From positions 124,001-188,000 of the forward strand of contig PDZV01000001.1 of the NCBI GenBank assembly GCA_002753135.1: a stretch of DNA of 64,000 bases, in the 5' to 3' direction. The notes under the pieces were generated by a model. It did not search any database and had not been told where the DNA came from. It saw only the letters and a program-made list of their open reading frames with translations. Position 1 is the stretch's first letter. Each line of letters starts with the position of its first letter. The position numbers and the translations under genes are program-made. Source of the stretch: Magnetococcales bacterium WMHbinv6. Its GTDB lineage: Bacteria; Pseudomonadota; Magnetococcia; Magnetococcales; Magnetaquicoccaceae. Below are positions 8,841 through 19,683 of the stretch, piece after piece.

Positions 8841-9875
8841 TCAACCGGTGATCAGTTTGACCAGATAATAGGTCAGAATGGCTACCAAACCCGAACCCGG
8901 AATGGTGATCAACCAAGTACTGACAATCTCTTTTGCTTTTGCCCAACGCACCGCTTTGGGCCGCTCGGATGAACCAATTCCCATGATTGCCGAACTCACC
9001 ACGTGCGTCGTTGAAACCGGCGCACCAAAGATTGAAGCCGACAAAATCAGCACGCCAGAAGTCAACTGGGTATCCAGAGCATGCAAAGGACGCACCTTGT
9101 AGATACCAAATCCGACGGTACGGACAATACGCCAACCACCGGACAGAATACCCAGCGTGATGGCAATGGCACAGGAGAGAATCACCCAACCCGGCACGAC
9201 AAACTTGTCGACAAAACCTCCCAACACCAACACCAGGGTGATGATACCCATACTTTTTTGTGCATCATTGGCCCCATGGGAAAAGGCCAAACCTGCCGCC
9301 GTAACAAATTGAAACCGTTTCAGCCAACGATTGGCCGAAGGCTCTTCATTGCGCAACAGCCAGCGCATGCCTCTGTGAATAAAATATCCTGCCCAGAAGC
9401 CCAACACCGGGGAAACGATCAACGACAACAAAATTTTGATGAAACCGGTAAATTTGCCTTGCGCCAGTTCGCTGAAACCCCAAATAACATTCTGGGGACC
9501 AGCCGAAACAACCACGGCACCGATCAAGCCGCCGACAAGCGCATGGGAAGAAGATGAGGGAATGCCATACCACCAGGTTGCCATATTCCAAAAAATTGCC
9601 CCCCAGATACCACACAACACAATGGTCAGTGACAGGGTAGCAGGCACATCACCGATGGTGATGAATTTACCAATCGTATTGGCAACAGCGGTTCCTCCCA
9701 AGATCGGCCCTAAAAATTCAAAGGTACCGACAATGATCACCGACTGAATCGGCGTCATGGCGCGGGAGGCAATAATGGTTCCGATAATATTGGCAGCATC
9801 GTGAAAGCCATTGGTGTAATCGAAAATCAATACGATCACCACGGCTGTCACTGCCAGGGTAAACAGTGTATCCAT
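8841..9875 (-). CDS. pit: PiT-family low-affinity inorganic phosphate transporter
   Basis: 344 residues, strongly hydrophobic, about ten membrane segments. The two PiT signature repeats are visible: NGFHDAANIIGT near the N-terminus and SHGANDAQKSMGI in the second half, containing the conserved HDAAN/HGANDAQK core, plus SSSSHALVGGLIGA and APVSTTHVVSSAIMGIG. It moves metal-phosphate with H+ or Na+ across the inner membrane. It is the first gene of an operon with two DUF47 proteins. The ATG at 9875 is chosen because it begins directly at the first membrane helix; GGAGAG lies about 12 bases upstream. A TTG start 12 codons further upstream is less likely. Confidence 0.92.
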   Translation of the reverse strand: MDTLFTLAVTAVVIVLIFDYTNGFHDAANIIGTIIASRAMTPIQSVIIVGTFEFLGPILGGTAVANTIGKFITIGDVPATLSLTIVLCGIWGAIFWNMATWWYGIPSSSSHALVGGLIGAVVVSAGPQNVIWGFSELAQGKFTGFIKILLSLIVSPVLGFWAGYFIHRGMRWLLRNEEPSANRWLKRFQFVTAAGLAFSHGANDAQKSMGIITLVLVLGGFVDKFVVPGWVILSCAIAITLGILSGGWRIVRTVGFGIYKVRPLHALDTQLTSGVLILSASIFGAPVSTTHVVSSAIMGIGSSERPKAVRWAKAKEIVSTWLITIPGSGLVAILTYYLVKLITG

Positions 9876-10517
9876 AGGTTTTTTATTCTCTCCGATGACC
9901 ACGTTAGACAAATGTGAGTCGCCGCAAACTTTTCAGCTCAGCATAAATTGACCGGCTTTCTGGACGGCGCGCCTCGTACTGGTCACCTGGTCAACCTCTT
10001 TTATGTGCGCTTGCTGTATGCGTACCACTCCGCAACGGAACGAAGACGGAGTATACATCCGCCATGAGTCTCTTCAAAGGAGATTTTACGATTGTCGCAA
10101 AAATAGTTTGCATTATTTTACCATAATGACCCCGACATGTAACAAAGTGTGTATTTTATTTAATGGTTATTAAAGGATATTTCCATGTTGTACACACATG
10201 ATGTGTGTATGCTATTTTTGCGAAAGCATCTCATGTGTGAAATGATGCGACCTGGCGATCCCCCCTCAACGGGCAGTAGAGCAGAACCATGGCAAAGTGC
10301 AACTGTGTGATTTCACTCTGCTCACCTGTGTGAAACCACACAGTTTATGCCAGCTCAAGAGTCATGATTTGACTAACATATTAATTATTATAGACAATGT
10401 TATTGGCATAACAAATGCGGGACGAACAGGTTGACGGTTGCCGATCACAATGCAGCTTGCAGGGTATCAATTTTTTTCCTGCAACGGGATTTATCCTGAC
10501 TCGGGAGTTTCGGCTGG
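9876..10517. other. Divergent intergenic region between pit and the TonB-family gene
   Basis: 642 bases without a credible gene, AT-rich in the middle. It carries the perfect palindrome ACACACAT-G-ATGTGTGT at 10192-10208 and a 14-bp inverted repeat with one mismatch (CTGTGTGATTTCAC at 10303-10316, GTGAAACCACACAG at 10330-10343). Both lie on the TonB-gene side and could be regulator sites. I could not find a convincing Fur box or PhoB box by eye. Confidence 0.5.
10303..10343. repeat. 14-bp inverted repeat upstream of the TonB-family gene
   Basis: Arms 10303-10316 and 10330-10343 match as inverted repeats with a single mismatch, 13-base loop. No T-tract follows on either strand. Possible operator or RNA hairpin in the leader of the gene starting at 10518. 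Confidence 0.5.
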
Positions 10518-11357
10518 ATGCACTGCCAATGCCTATCGCTTGTTGTACCGACTCGCACCGATGATGTCGCCTTGACAGATGACTTCACCCTCCTTGCTCG
10601 CCAAGGCATTGCGATACCGGCACAACGCCCACAGCAACGGTCGGCCTTGCTTGCTGCCCTGTTATTGCACATTCTGCTGTTGACATGCTTTGCCTGGTAC
10701 TGGCCAACGCAGGCCGCCAACTCTCCCCCACTGATTATTGTCGAACTCATTCACTTGCCCGAAACAGTTGTGCCTGCCCTGCCCGTTGCGCAAGCCAGCG
10801 CTCCAGAGCAGGCAGAAGCAATAAAGGCGGAAGAGGGGCCAATCGTGGCTGAGCAAGAGGCAGAAACGCTTCCTCCCGAACCAACCGTCGTTGCCCCCCC
10901 GCCTCTTGTCGCCGTACAACCTGTCACAAAAAAAGATATACCACGCAAAGCTGTAAAAAAAGTGACCACCTCTGCAGCCCCCAAAGAGCAACCGAGAGAC
11001 CACTCCCCTACTCTGCCGACAGGTGAAACAACCTTCTCCCCGCTTGCATCCCCCTCCCCGCTGCCGCCAGACAGTGCCCCTCTGAGCCAAGCCGCCTATC
11101 TGGACAACCCAAAACCGATCTACCCGCCCTTTGCTCGCAAACAGGGACGACAAGGAACTGTACTCTTGTTGGTGGTTGTGGAAAGCAACGGCCATCCTGC
11201 CGCCGTGCAACTCAAACAGAGCAGCGGCTCAGAACTACTGGACCAGGCAGCCATTGCGGCAGTCAAAGAGTGGCGTTTTGTTCCCGCCTATCGGCATGGC
11301 ATGGCCGTGCGGGAGAGCGTGGAAATTCCGATTCGTTTCCATTTGGACAAGCCTTGA
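10518..11357 (+). CDS. TonB-family energy transducer
   Basis: 279 residues with classic TonB architecture: a single membrane anchor at about 43-62 (SALLAALLLHILLLTCFAWYW), a Pro/Glu/Ala-rich periplasmic spacer (about 75-175) and a C-terminal TonB domain (about 190-279; NPKPIYPPFARKQGRQGTVLL, SSGSELLDQAAIAAVKEWRF, VEIPIRF). TonB passes proton-motive energy to outer-membrane receptors. ExbB and ExbD are not next to it, so it must use partners encoded elsewhere. The 42 residues before the anchor are longer than usual, so the true start may be internal; GGGAG lies about 11 bases before the ATG at 10518. It stands alone between two minus-strand units. Confidence 0.87.
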   Translation: MHCQCLSLVVPTRTDDVALTDDFTLLARQGIAIPAQRPQQRSALLAALLLHILLLTCFAWYWPTQAANSPPLIIVELIHLPETVVPALPVAQASAPEQAEAIKAEEGPIVAEQEAETLPPEPTVVAPPPLVAVQPVTKKDIPRKAVKKVTTSAAPKEQPRDHSPTLPTGETTFSPLASPSPLPPDSAPLSQAAYLDNPKPIYPPFARKQGRQGTVLLLVVVESNGHPAAVQLKQSSGSELLDQAAIAAVKEWRFVPAYRHGMAVRESVEIPIRFHLDKP

Positions 11358-11427
11358 ACGACCCGATTGACCGCGCACCACATACACCCTCTCCGTCTGG
11401 ATTGAGTGCAGCGCTTGGCTGGAAAAA

Positions 11428-13557
11428 TCAATAGTTGGCTTTGGCCTGCTGACGACGAATCTGCACCATGCTTTGTGAGGCTTGCATGGCCAGACCGAGA
11501 GTGGAAATGCCTTTTGCTTTCAGCAAATTAAGCAGCTTCAAAAAAACCTCTGCCGTGACTTCGGTATCGCCCATGGCCGTATGGCGATCACGGATGGTGA
11601 CGCCCAATCGTTCGGCGATGGCGTCGAGAGTATGATCGGTCACCTCTTCATGCAAATAGACCGATAACAGCAAGGTATCCAACACCGGATTGTCAAAGCG
11701 AACCTTGCATTCCGACTCTTTCATTTGCAGAAATTTCATATCAAATGCGGCGTTATGGGCGACAAGTACCGCATCGCCAACAAACTCTTTAAACTGCGGC
11801 AACACCTCATGAATGGTTGGTTTATCCGCCACATCTGCATCGGTCAAACCGTGGATTCGCGTCGATTCCGCAGGAATTGGCCGACCGGGATTGATCAATC
11901 GTTCAAACGTTTCGCCAGTCAACGCACGACCATTGACAATACGGACTCCAGCAATCTGAATGATTTCATCCCCCTTGGAAGGGTGCAAACCGGTTGTTTC
12001 GGTATCAAAAACCACATAATGCAACGTGCTGAGGGAACGGACGACCATACGTCCCAGACCGGCAAAAGAGTCCATCAAGGAAAAATCATAAAATTCTGGT
12101 CGTTCTGGCATTTCATCCTGTGGCAACTGCCATTGTCGTGGCGATGGGGTAATCGGCACCCGCAACATGGCAAATCCATCCCGACGGTGCGCCCGGCTCC
12201 ACAATTCGCAGCCATGTCGATCAAGAATTTCCTGTAACGATAAGGACATGCTGCCATCCGAGACAACAATCGTGCGCCAGGATTCCACTTCGGTTGCCGG
12301 AATGACCCGTCCATGCCAGACAAAGTCAACATAGACCCGTCGATCCCCCATCAAGGCCTCCACCTCAATGAGCCTCTCCTCGCTGTAGCTGAGCAGTTCT
12401 GTCACCAATTTTTCCAAAGCCAACAGCAACGCCGGGGCATCGGCCCGTATCCACAGCGGTTCACCCATAATCTGCAAGCGCAGATCGCCATGCCGTTGCA
12501 GACGACGTTGCAAACCAAGCAGCAGATCAGAACTCAACACATCGGTCTGCAACCAGTGGTCAGCTGCCAGGTTATCCGCTTCCCCGGCAATCCAATCCAA
12601 CTGCTGTGACATTGCCTCCCCTTCATCATGGATCACCTGCACAAATTGCTGCCGCAGTTCCCCCTCCATGTCAGGATGCAAAAGCAAGGTTTCAGCCGCA
12701 GCCCGCAAATTGGCCACCGGCCCGCGCATGTTTTCCAAACCATGGTGAATCAACAGATCTTCTTGCCGCAAAGCGGCCAGGCTTTTCGATGCCTCCTCCA
12801 GGGTAAGCAAAAATTGCACTTTGCCGCTGCTCGTTCGTGGCAACAAACTCATCCGACAGTCCAGCATCCGTTCATCCTGCACCACAGCACAAAAAAAGCG
12901 CACGCCATTGTTAACGCTACACTCTTGTTGATTGTTACAGTGACTGAGTAACGCCATGGTGGTCTCCACCGGCATGCGGGCGCATAACTCATAGAATGAA
13001 CGTCCCAACCCTAAAAATTCGGCGCGGTGGCGAAACAGATTTTGTGCGGCAGCATTATACAACAAAATGCCCGCTTCACTGTTGATCACCACCAGTCCGA
13101 TATGCAGATGTTTGAGCAATCGCTCCAAACGCTCCAAACCATCCATGCCATGGGTCAACGCCTCTTTGACTTGACGACGGGCATGATACAAAGCGGTTGC
13201 CAGTTGCCGGGCCGTGGATGGCAAATCTCCCAGCAGATGGTCGGTACGTAAGGCGAGTTGATGATTGGGATCGGCATTGGCCATGATGGCCATACTGCGT
13301 TCCAATTGAGACAAGGGTTTGATCAATACCCGATCAAGCCAGCTCCAGATTTGCAGCAACAATAAAAGCAGAATAAAAAAGCCGAACAGCAACAGAACGG
13401 AGAGATTTTGCAGCCAAAGGCGAACTTCGTCGCCAAACTCCGGCACCTCGCGCAGCCCCAGCCACAGCACGGCACCACCGAGGGCCAGCACCGACAGCAG
13501 AAGGAGCAGCAGAACCCCCCAAAATTTTCCGCGACTGCTCACAGTCTCACAATCCAC
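11428..13557 (-). CDS. Membrane protein: degenerate histidine kinase fused to DEDDh 3'-5' exonuclease
   Basis: 709 residues. Two membrane helices (about 10-32 and 48-68), a HAMP-like stretch, a PAS-like domain (about 155-260; [28 protein letters not shown]), a region shaped like HisKA in which the His box reads ENMRGPV instead of HELRTPL, and a poorly conserved ATPase-like region without G boxes. The C-terminus (about 515-685) is a full polymerase III epsilon-type exonuclease: ExoI FDTETTG, Exo[11 protein letters not shown], Exo[13 protein letters not shown]. Family knowledge: similar fusions sit beside actP-type symporters and DUF294/CBS proteins in other proteobacteria. It lies 3 bases after the receiver gene. 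The nuclease is predicted active, the kinase not. Its role in carbon or nucleotide signalling is unknown. Confidence 0.88.
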   Translation of the reverse strand: MDCETVSSRGKFWGVLLLLLLSVLALGGAVLWLGLREVPEFGDEVRLWLQNLSVLLLFGFFILLLLLLQIWSWLDRVLIKPLSQLERSMAIMANADPNHQLALRTDHLLGDLPSTARQLATALYHARRQVKEALTHGMDGLERLERLLKHLHIGLVVINSEAGILLYNAAAQNLFRHRAEFLGLGRSFYELCARMPVETTMALLSHCNNQQECSVNNGVRFFCAVVQDERMLDCRMSLLPRTSSGKVQFLLTLEEASKSLAALRQEDLLIHHGLENMRGPVANLRAAAETLLLHPDMEGELRQQFVQVIHDEGEAMSQQLDWIAGEADNLAADHWLQTDVLSSDLLLGLQRRLQRHGDLRLQIMGEPLWIRADAPALLLALEKLVTELLSYSEERLIEVEALMGDRRVYVDFVWHGRVIPATEVESWRTIVVSDGSMSLSLQEILDRHGCELWSRAHRRDGFAMLRVPITPSPRQWQLPQDEMPERPEFYDFSLMDSFAGLGRMVVRSLSTLHYVVFDTETTGLHPSKGDEIIQIAGVRIVNGRALTGETFERLINPGRPIPAESTRIHGLTDADVADKPTIHEVLPQFKEFVGDAVLVAHNAAFDMKFLQMKESECKVRFDNPVLDTLLLSVYLHEEVTDHTLDAIAERLGVTIRDRHTAMGDTEVTAEVFLKLLNLLKAKGISTLGLAMQASQSMVQIRRQQAKANY

Positions 13558-13560
13558 GCC

Positions 13561-13941
13561 TCAAGTGTCACTCTGCAGTCCAAGCAGAGTGCGAACTTTG
13601 AGTACCAGATCACGGGTTGAAAAAGGTTTGGTCACATAATCGTCAGCACCCAACGCCAACCCTTTTTCCTGTTCCACCTCGCGTCCTTTGGCGGTCAACA
13701 TGATGATGCGCACCCCCTGCCAGAGCGGGTTGGCCCGAATCGCTTCACACACATCATAACCGTTGCGCTTGGGCATCATCACATCCAGCAAAACCAAATC
13801 CGGTTTTTTTTCCGCGACAGCCCGCAATGCCTCCTCGCCATCACTGGCTGAACGGACGGAAAAACCCTCCTTTTTCATCAAAAATTCCAATGAAAGCACG
13901 ATATTTGGTGCATCATCGACGATCAAAATTTCTACCGGCAT
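13561..13941 (-). CDS. Stand-alone response-regulator receiver
   Basis: 126 residues, one CheY-like receiver domain with no output domain. Acidic pair in ILIVDDAPN, phospho-acceptor Asp in LLDVMMPKRNGYDV (about residue 53), conserved Thr in IIMLTAKG and Lys in DDYVTKPFS are all present. Encoded between the DUF294 protein and the membrane exonuclease on the same strand, 3 bases before the latter. Because the neighbouring kinase-like protein lacks its His, the phosphodonor must come from elsewhere. It probably acts by protein contact. Confidence 0.92.
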   Translation of the reverse strand: MPVEILIVDDAPNIVLSLEFLMKKEGFSVRSASDGEEALRAVAEKKPDLVLLDVMMPKRNGYDVCEAIRANPLWQGVRIIMLTAKGREVEQEKGLALGADDYVTKPFSTRDLVLKVRTLLGLQSDT

Positions 13942-13982
13942 AACCTTACCCTCTTCTCGGCTTGTTTGCCCCGTTTGTTTGG

Positions 13983-15422
13983 TTACTGCAGTCCCCTCAG
14001 ACGAAAATGATGGATCAACAACTGTTTGAAACGATCAACAATTTCAAAACAGTCGCGCAACTTTTCCCGATCCAATCTGCCCAACGAGTTGAGCAGAAAA
14101 TGATCATTGCCCGGCTTTGCCTCCTCCAGGTTACGCAAGCGGCTGTGAATGCGCAAACCGTACATAAAATCAAACGCATCTACCAAATCCGTTCCCATCG
14201 CAGCATCCAACACCCCTTTGCGCACCAAACCACGAAGGCGGCGTATCGTATTGGGATCGCGTAAACGCTGCTCCAAAGCCAAACTGCGCGCGCCGTGTAC
14301 GATGGGAAAAATACCGCCCCTTTTGAGATCAATCTCCCCCTGTTTGTTTCCCTTTTCGACAATGAAACGTTTAAAAATGCCTAACGGCGTCTTAAAATTG
14401 AGCAAGGGTAGGGCAAATTGGCCATAAAACAGCGGATCGGCTGGCAAACTGGCCAACAAATAGTCTCGTGCAGCCCGAAACAGCTTGACATCACCAACTA
14501 CCGCACGCGCATCATAAAGGATGGCCAACTGCATCAGGTTATCGGGCGTTGGCGCTTCAAGCCAGGAACTGATGCGGTTCTGAAAGGTGCGCAGCCCACT
14601 TCCCCAGAGCGGATTGCTCATCATCACGTTGCCCGGACAGGGCGGATAACCCAATTTGATCAGGGCATCGGTAAACGCATGGCGAAAATGAAACATCTCC
14701 TCTGCCGGAAGCAGTTCATCGGCCAACAAGGCATTATCCTGATCGGTTTTGACAATCTGCTCGCCTCTTCCTTCACTGCCCAGGACCAGAACACACAAAT
14801 GTTCCAATACCTCTGGCGTGGTGATCAAATGGGCTACCTTGATATAGATGTGACGATCCAACTCCCGAACCAGCCGACCAATATAGCGGACCTGCATCCC
14901 TTTGGAAAAGAGAGAATTGACCCAGTGGCTTTGATGCTGCACGGCATTGGCCAACTCGTCGATCGAGGTTGCCTGGTGAATACGTTGAATACTCAGGGAG
15001 GCATGGTTGGTCAGATAGGAGAGCAGTTCGGTCAGCCCCAAAGTGGCCAGAACATTTTCTGAGGTACCCACCACCAAACGGTTGACCCCCCGCTTGGTCA
15101 TCAGCAAAAGAGCTTTAAAAAGCAACTCGTCCGATGAGGCCGTCACCAGATTCCAGGAGGCAATTTCATAAATCGGGGTTTCTACCGGCAAAGCAGACAA
15201 TGCCAAGGCGTCACGAATATCGGCACTGGTGATAATACCATGTTGTCCGTCACGAGAGACCAAGACGCTATCGATACGTCGCGCCCGCATCTGTTGCGCG
15301 GCCTCACGTATGGTGGTCGTATCATCCAGGATGACCGGTTTGGTCAGATTAAGATCCCGAATACGAGAGGTCAGAATGGAAGTAACCGAACCTTCGGAAT
15401 CCCATTCACGAGTTTTGGTCAT
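13983..15422 (-). CDS. CBS-pair / DUF294 putative nucleotidyltransferase
   Basis: 479 residues: two CBS motifs (about 15-125; [22 protein letters not shown] and GVNRLVVG), then a DUF294 nucleotidyltransferase-like domain with the GSEGRGEQ...TDQDN signature near residue 215, and a DUF294_C helical end. The family resembles GlnD-type uridylyltransferases and adenosine nucleotides usually bind the CBS pair. The ATG at 15422 overlaps the actP stop (ATGA), and is preferred because the CBS domain begins shortly after it; the frame is also open back to 15554 across a terminator hairpin. It belongs to the operon running from actP to the exonuclease, an arrangement seen next to acetate permeases elsewhere, suggesting a regulatory role in acetate use. 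Confidence 0.88.
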   Translation of the reverse strand: MTKTREWDSEGSVTSILTSRIRDLNLTKPVILDDTTTIREAAQQMRARRIDSVLVSRDGQHGIITSADIRDALALSALPVETPIYEIASWNLVTASSDELLFKALLLMTKRGVNRLVVGTSENVLATLGLTELLSYLTNHASLSIQRIHQATSIDELANAVQHQSHWVNSLFSKGMQVRYIGRLVRELDRHIYIKVAHLITTPEVLEHLCVLVLGSEGRGEQIVKTDQDNALLADELLPAEEMFHFRHAFTDALIKLGYPPCPGNVMMSNPLWGSGLRTFQNRISSWLEAPTPDNLMQLAILYDARAVVGDVKLFRAARDYLLASLPADPLFYGQFALPLLNFKTPLGIFKRFIVEKGNKQGEIDLKRGGIFPIVHGARSLALEQRLRDPNTIRRLRGLVRKGVLDAAMGTDLVDAFDFMYGLRIHSRLRNLEEAKPGNDHFLLNSLGRLDREKLRDCFEIVDRFKQLLIHHFRLRGLQ

Positions 15423-17206
15423 GGCCGCCGCCAACCACGCCTGAAAAAGAATAATGGAAAATAAAGAAAAAAGGACTCCCTGCTGCCAGGGAGTCCGGGA
15501 ACTGACAAAACTCGTGGCTTGGAGGCTTCGGCGATACCGATACCGATTTCGCAACGCACTTCTTGGGCTTCATAGCGGGCTTTTTCTGCTTTGGCCCGTT
15601 CGCTGAAGTCCAGCTTGGAGAAAAGCCAACAACCAAGGAAGGCGATGGTCATCGAGAAGATGGCCGGATCCTTGTAGGGGAACAGAGCGGCTTTGTTGCC
15701 AAACACGTCCACCCAGACAGTCTTGGAAAGCACCACCATGGTCACCGTGGTGATCAGACCCAGAGCGCCACCAACCACTGCACCCAGGGTGGTCAAACCT
15801 TTCCAGTGAATCGAGAGCAACAGGATCGGGAAGTTGGCCGAAGCCGCGATGGCGAAGGCCAAACCGACCATGAAGGCCACGTTCTGTTTCTCGAATTGAA
15901 TTCCCAACCAAATGGCGATAACACCAATCACCAGGGCAGAAATTTTTGAGACACGCATTTCGGTGACTTCGTTGACATTACCACCGCAGATGGCGCTGGC
16001 AAACAGGTCATGAGAAACCGCCGATGCACCGGCCAGGGTCAAACCGGAGACCACGGCCAGAATGGTTGCAAAAGCCACAGCAGAGATGAAGCCCAGGAAG
16101 AGGTCACCACCGGTTGCATGGGCCAAGTGGATGGCGGCCATGTTGTTACCACCGGCCAACACCCCTTTGGCGGCATCCATGTACTGCGGATTCGGAGACA
16201 CCATCATCACCGCACCAAAACCGATGATGAAGGTCAAGATGTAAAAATAACCGATGAAACCCGTGGCATAAAAGACCGACTTGCGGGCCTCTTTGGCGTT
16301 GGGCACCGTGAAGAAGCGCATCAGAATATGCGGCAAACCCGCTGTACCGAACATCAAGGCCAAGCCCAGAGAGATGGCGGAAACCGGATCGTTAATCAAT
16401 CCCCCTGGGGCAAAAAAGTCCTTTCCGTCAGCGACAATTTTTTTGTGGTCGGCCAGGGCACTGGTTTTGATGCTTTCCAGAGCGGTTTTGAAGAAGAGTT
16501 CCAGGTTGAAACCGGTATGGTTGAGTGCGGTCAAAGCGATAAACGTGGCACCAGTCAACAGCAACACCGCTTTGATGATTTGCACCCAGGTCGTTGCGAT
16601 CATGCCGCCAAAGGCCACATACAGAACCATCAAACAGCCGACCACAATCACCGCATACTCATAGGGCAAGCCGAACAGGGTACGGATCAACTGACCGGCA
16701 CCCACCATCTGGGCGATCAGATAAAAAATGACCGTGAACAACGTCCCAATAGCCGACATGGTACGAACCGGCACCTGCGAAAGACGGTATGAGACGATAT
16801 CGGCAAAAGTGTAGCGGCCCAGGTTGCGGCACTGACCTGCAATCAGGAAGAGAATCACAGGCCAACCCACCAACCAGCCGATGGAATAGATCAATCCGTC
16901 ATACCCTCTGGCAAACACCATCGAGGAGATACCGAGAAAGGAGGCTGCCGACATATAGTCTCCAGCAATGGCCAAACCATTCTGGAAACCGGTGATGCCC
17001 CCACCGGCTGCATAAAAATCTTTGGTGCTTTTGGTGCGGGCAGCAGCCCAATAGGTAATACCTAAGGTTACCACCACAAAAATGAAGAACATGATAATGG
17101 CGGTCATGTTCAAAGCGGATTCCGCCTTGCCTGGTTCTGCTGCCCAGGCAGCTGTTCCCCACAAGGCAACCGGCAGTGCCAACAATGCCCCTGTCAGTTG
17201 ATTCAT
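15419..17206 (-). CDS. actP: Sodium/solute symporter, acetate permease ActP type
   Basis: 595 residues, SSSF family, about 13 membrane helices after an N-terminal signal-like hydrophobic segment ([14 protein letters not shown]). Family features: [52 protein letters not shown], and a Na+-site segment near [13 protein letters not shown]. It imports acetate and other short carboxylates with Na+. It overlaps the stop of yjcH by 4 bases (ATGA-type) and is co-oriented with acs. The last 30 or so residues (from about SKPRVLS) are unlike ActP C-termini and are encoded across the terminator hairpin at 15463-15496, so the protein seems extended beyond the family's usual end, by loss of a stop codon or by a sequence error. 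Confidence 0.92.
   Translation of the reverse strand: MNQLTGALLALPVALWGTAAWAAEPGKAESALNMTAIIMFFIFVVVTLGITYWAAARTKSTKDFYAAGGGITGFQNGLAIAGDYMSAASFLGISSMVFARGYDGLIYSIGWLVGWPVILFLIAGQCRNLGRYTFADIVSYRLSQVPVRTMSAIGTLFTVIFYLIAQMVGAGQLIRTLFGLPYEYAVIVVGCLMVLYVAFGGMIATTWVQIIKAVLLLTGATFIALTALNHTGFNLELFFKTALESIKTSALADHKKIVADGKDFFAPGGLINDPVSAISLGLALMFGTAGLPHILMRFFTVPNAKEARKSVFYATGFIGYFYILTFIIGFGAVMMVSPNPQYMDAAKGVLAGGNNMAAIHLAHATGGDLFLGFISAVAFATILAVVSGLTLAGASAVSHDLFASAICGGNVNEVTEMRVSKISALVIGVIAIWLGIQFEKQNVAFMVGLAFAIAASANFPILLLSIHWKGLTTLGAVVGGALGLITTVTMVVLSKTVWVDVFGNKAALFPYKDPAIFSMTIAFLGCWLFSKLDFSERAKAEKARYEAQEVRCEIGIGIAEASKPRVLSVPGLPGSRESFFLYFPLFFFRRGWRRP
15463..15496 (-). terminator. Strong rho-independent terminator inside the 3' end of actP
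   Basis: On the minus strand a perfect 10-bp stem (15487-15496 with 15473-15482, 4-base loop) is followed by TTTTTTCTTT. All three minus-strand frames are open through it, and the actP frame runs on to 15419. It probably ends most actP transcripts and lowers expression of the downstream DUF294-receiver-exonuclease genes. Confidence 0.85.
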
Positions 17207-17526
17207 TTGACATCCTCCTTGATTTGGCTGACCAGCTCATCATACTTTGAGTTTGCCTTGTATACATAAATACCGGTCAGAATAAAGGCAGACACAATGA
17301 CGGAGACACCAAAGGGAATACCAACCGAAATAATGCTATCGGGAGAAATTTTGGTGCCCAACGATTTCGGCGCAAAGGCCACAACCAAAATGAACGAGAA
17401 GTAGATAACCAGCATGACGACGCTGAGAACCCACTGGGTGCAGGACCGGCCGGCAACCAGTTCCTGGTACTTCGGATTTGCTGTGATCCGTTTGACGAGT
17501 TCCTTTTCAGCGGAATCCGTACTCAT
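17203..17526 (-). CDS. yjcH: DUF485 inner-membrane protein YjcH
   Basis: 107 residues with two membrane helices (about 32-52 and 70-92) and the family pattern [10 protein letters not shown] at the start, FAPKSLG in the loop and [24 protein letters not shown] in the second helix, very close to Escherichia YjcH in layout. DUF485 genes are almost always cotranscribed with actP, as here where the two overlap by 4 bases. The protein likely assists the acetate permease. The ATG at 17526 follows a 219-base gap after acs in which no gene is convincing. Confidence 0.92.
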   Translation of the reverse strand: MSTDSAEKELVKRITANPKYQELVAGRSCTQWVLSVVMLVIYFSFILVVAFAPKSLGTKISPDSIISVGIPFGVSVIVSAFILTGIYVYKANSKYDELVSQIKEDVK

Positions 17527-17745
17527 AACGTATACTCCTGACTAGCGTTAATGAAGTGATGGCATTGCACACCTATCGGATTGCCATCGGCTTGCAATCG
17601 CTGCTCCTGTACAACCAAGCGCCAACCGCCCTTATCAAAATGGGGATTGCCTGACCCATTTTCCTGGAACGCTTTGCCGGCCCAGGAACACAGCGAAAGG
17701 TGTTCGTGGTCCCTTGTTCCGTTTACCGTCGCAGGCAAAACGGGC

Positions 17746-19683
17746 TCAGGTCGGCTGACGTTCGTTGATCAGGGACTGCACGACAGAGGGATCGGCCAAC
17801 GTGGTGGTGTCACCCAGACTGTCCAACTCATTGGAGGCAATCTTGCGTAGAATGCGGCGCATGATTTTTCCGGAACGGGTTTTCGGCAAACCGGGAGCCC
17901 ATTGCATAATATCGATGTGGGCAATCGGGCCGATCTCTTTACGCACCAATGCCCCCAACTCTTTGCGCAACGCCTCGGTTGGTTCTTCTCCGACCATCAA
18001 AGTGACGAAGGCATAGATACCCTGACCTTTGATGGGATGCGGGTAGCCAACCACGGCTGCCTCGGCCACTTTTTCGTGCAGAACCAGGGCTGACTCAATT
18101 TCAGCCGTACCCAGATTATGGCCGGAAACGATGATAATATCATCAACACGGCCCGTGATCCAGTGATAGCCGTCTTCATCGCGGCGGCAACCGTCACCGG
18201 GGAAATAACGTCCCGGATAAGCAGCAAAATAGGTATTGAAGAAACGGGCATGATCACCGTAGACGGTGCGCATCATGCCTGGCCAGGGCCGGGTAATGGT
18301 CAGAATGCCGGAGGTGGCACCCTCTTGGACGACCCCTTTTTCATCTACCACTTCGGGCACGACGCCGAAGAAAGGCAGAGTGGCCGAACCGGGTTTGGTA
18401 CCAATGGCACCCGGCAACGGGGTGATCATGATGCCGCCGGTCTCCGTCTGCCACCAGGTATCGACAATCGGGCAACGTCCATCGCCGACAACGTGGTAAT
18501 ACCATTCCCAGGCCTCCGGGTTGATTGGCTCACCCACCGAACCGAGCAAACGCAACGATGTGCGGCTGGTATTTTTCACAAAACTGTCACCCTGAGCCAT
18601 CAAGGAACGGATGGCTGTCGGCGCGGTGTAGAAAATATTCACCTGATGTTTATCAATAACCTGCCAGAAACGTCCGGCATCGGGATAGGTGGGAATACCT
18701 TCAAAAATCAGGGTGGTGGCACCATTGGAGAGCGGACCGTAGACAATATAGCTGTGGCCGGTGATCCAACCCACATCCGCCGTACACCAATAGACATCAC
18801 CATCTTGAATATCAAAAATATAGCGATGGGTGATGGTCGCGTAGAGAATGTAGCCACCTGTGGTATGCAACACCCCCTTGGGTTTACCGGTCGAACCGGA
18901 GGTGTAGAGAATAAACAACGGATCTTCGGCTTCCATCGGTTCTGCCGGACAAACCGGGCTGGCGGCAGCAACCGCTTCGTGATACCAAACGTCACGGGCC
19001 GGATCCATCGACACAGAACCACCGGTCAGACGAATGGTGACCACCGTATGCACGGAGGGACAGGATCTGACGGCTTCATCCACGTTGACACGCAAGGGAA
19101 TTTTCTTGGCACCACGCACCCCTTCATCGGCGGTAATCACCGCACAGCTTTGGGCATCCTGAATTCGATCCTTCAGGGATTCAGGCGAAAAGCCACCAAA
19201 AACCACCGAATGGACAGCACCGATGCGCGTGCAGGCCAACATGGCGACTGCCGCTTCCGGAATCATCGGCATGTAGATACATACCCGATCCCCTTTATTG
19301 ATATTACGCGATTTCAATACGTTGGCAAAACGGCACACCTCTTCATGCAGCTCTTTGTAGGTAATCCGTTTCGCTTGCTTGGGGTCATCCCCTTCCCAGA
19401 TGATGGCGGTCTGATCGCCCCGGCTTTCCAGGTGACGATCCAGGCAGTTATAGGAGACATTGAGCTGCGCCCCATCAAACCAGCGAATGTGGGCTTTATT
19501 GAAATCCCAATCAAGAACGGTATCCCACTTTTTGAACCAGTGAATGAATTTATCCGCCTGTTCTGCCCAGAATCCCTCTGGATCTTGTACCGAGCGGGCA
19601 TACATTTCTTCGTATTTTTCCCGGTTGATGTGCGCTCTGGCAGCGGCTTCAGCGGGAACTGGGTAAATCTTGTCACTACTCAT
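17746..19683 (-). CDS. acs: Acetyl-CoA synthetase (AMP-forming)
   Basis: 645 residues, the usual length. It activates acetate with ATP to acetyl-AMP and then acetyl-CoA. Motifs: ATP loop [20 protein letters not shown], the hinge region [25 protein letters not shown] and the C-terminal catalytic Lys606 in TRSGKIMRR, the site that protein acetyltransferases modify to switch the enzyme off. The ATG at 19683 has AAGGAG nine bases upstream. It heads a minus-strand group with yjcH and actP and is divergent from the acyl-CoA synthetase/CoA-transferase pair, whose GNAT domain might act on Lys606 (inference). Confidence 0.97.
   Translation of the reverse strand: MSSDKIYPVPAEAAARAHINREKYEEMYARSVQDPEGFWAEQADKFIHWFKKWDTVLDWDFNKAHIRWFDGAQLNVSYNCLDRHLESRGDQTAIIWEGDDPKQAKRITYKELHEEVCRFANVLKSRNINKGDRVCIYMPMIPEAAVAMLACTRIGAVHSVVFGGFSPESLKDRIQDAQSCAVITADEGVRGAKKIPLRVNVDEAVRSCPSVHTVVTIRLTGGSVSMDPARDVWYHEAVAAASPVCPAEPMEAEDPLFILYTSGSTGKPKGVLHTTGGYILYATITHRYIFDIQDGDVYWCTADVGWITGHSYIVYGPLSNGATTLIFEGIPTYPDAGRFWQVIDKHQVNIFYTAPTAIRSLMAQGDSFVKNTSRTSLRLLGSVGEPINPEAWEWYYHVVGDGRCPIVDTWWQTETGGIMITPLPGAIGTKPGSATLPFFGVVPEVVDEKGVVQEGATSGILTITRPWPGMMRTVYGDHARFFNTYFAAYPGRYFPGDGCRRDEDGYHWITGRVDDIIIVSGHNLGTAEIESALVLHEKVAEAAVVGYPHPIKGQGIYAFVTLMVGEEPTEALRKELGALVRKEIGPIAHIDIMQWAPGLPKTRSGKIMRRILRKIASNELDSLGDTTTLADPSVVQSLINERQPT

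Noticed and set aside
9912-10130. PhoB box upstream of pit
   Set aside because: TGTCGGGGTCATTA-like fragments occur but the second half-site and spacing do not match.
17523-17738. 71-codon minus-strand frame between acs and yjcH
   Set aside because: Starts with TTG, no ribosome site, no recognisable domain; treated as intergenic.
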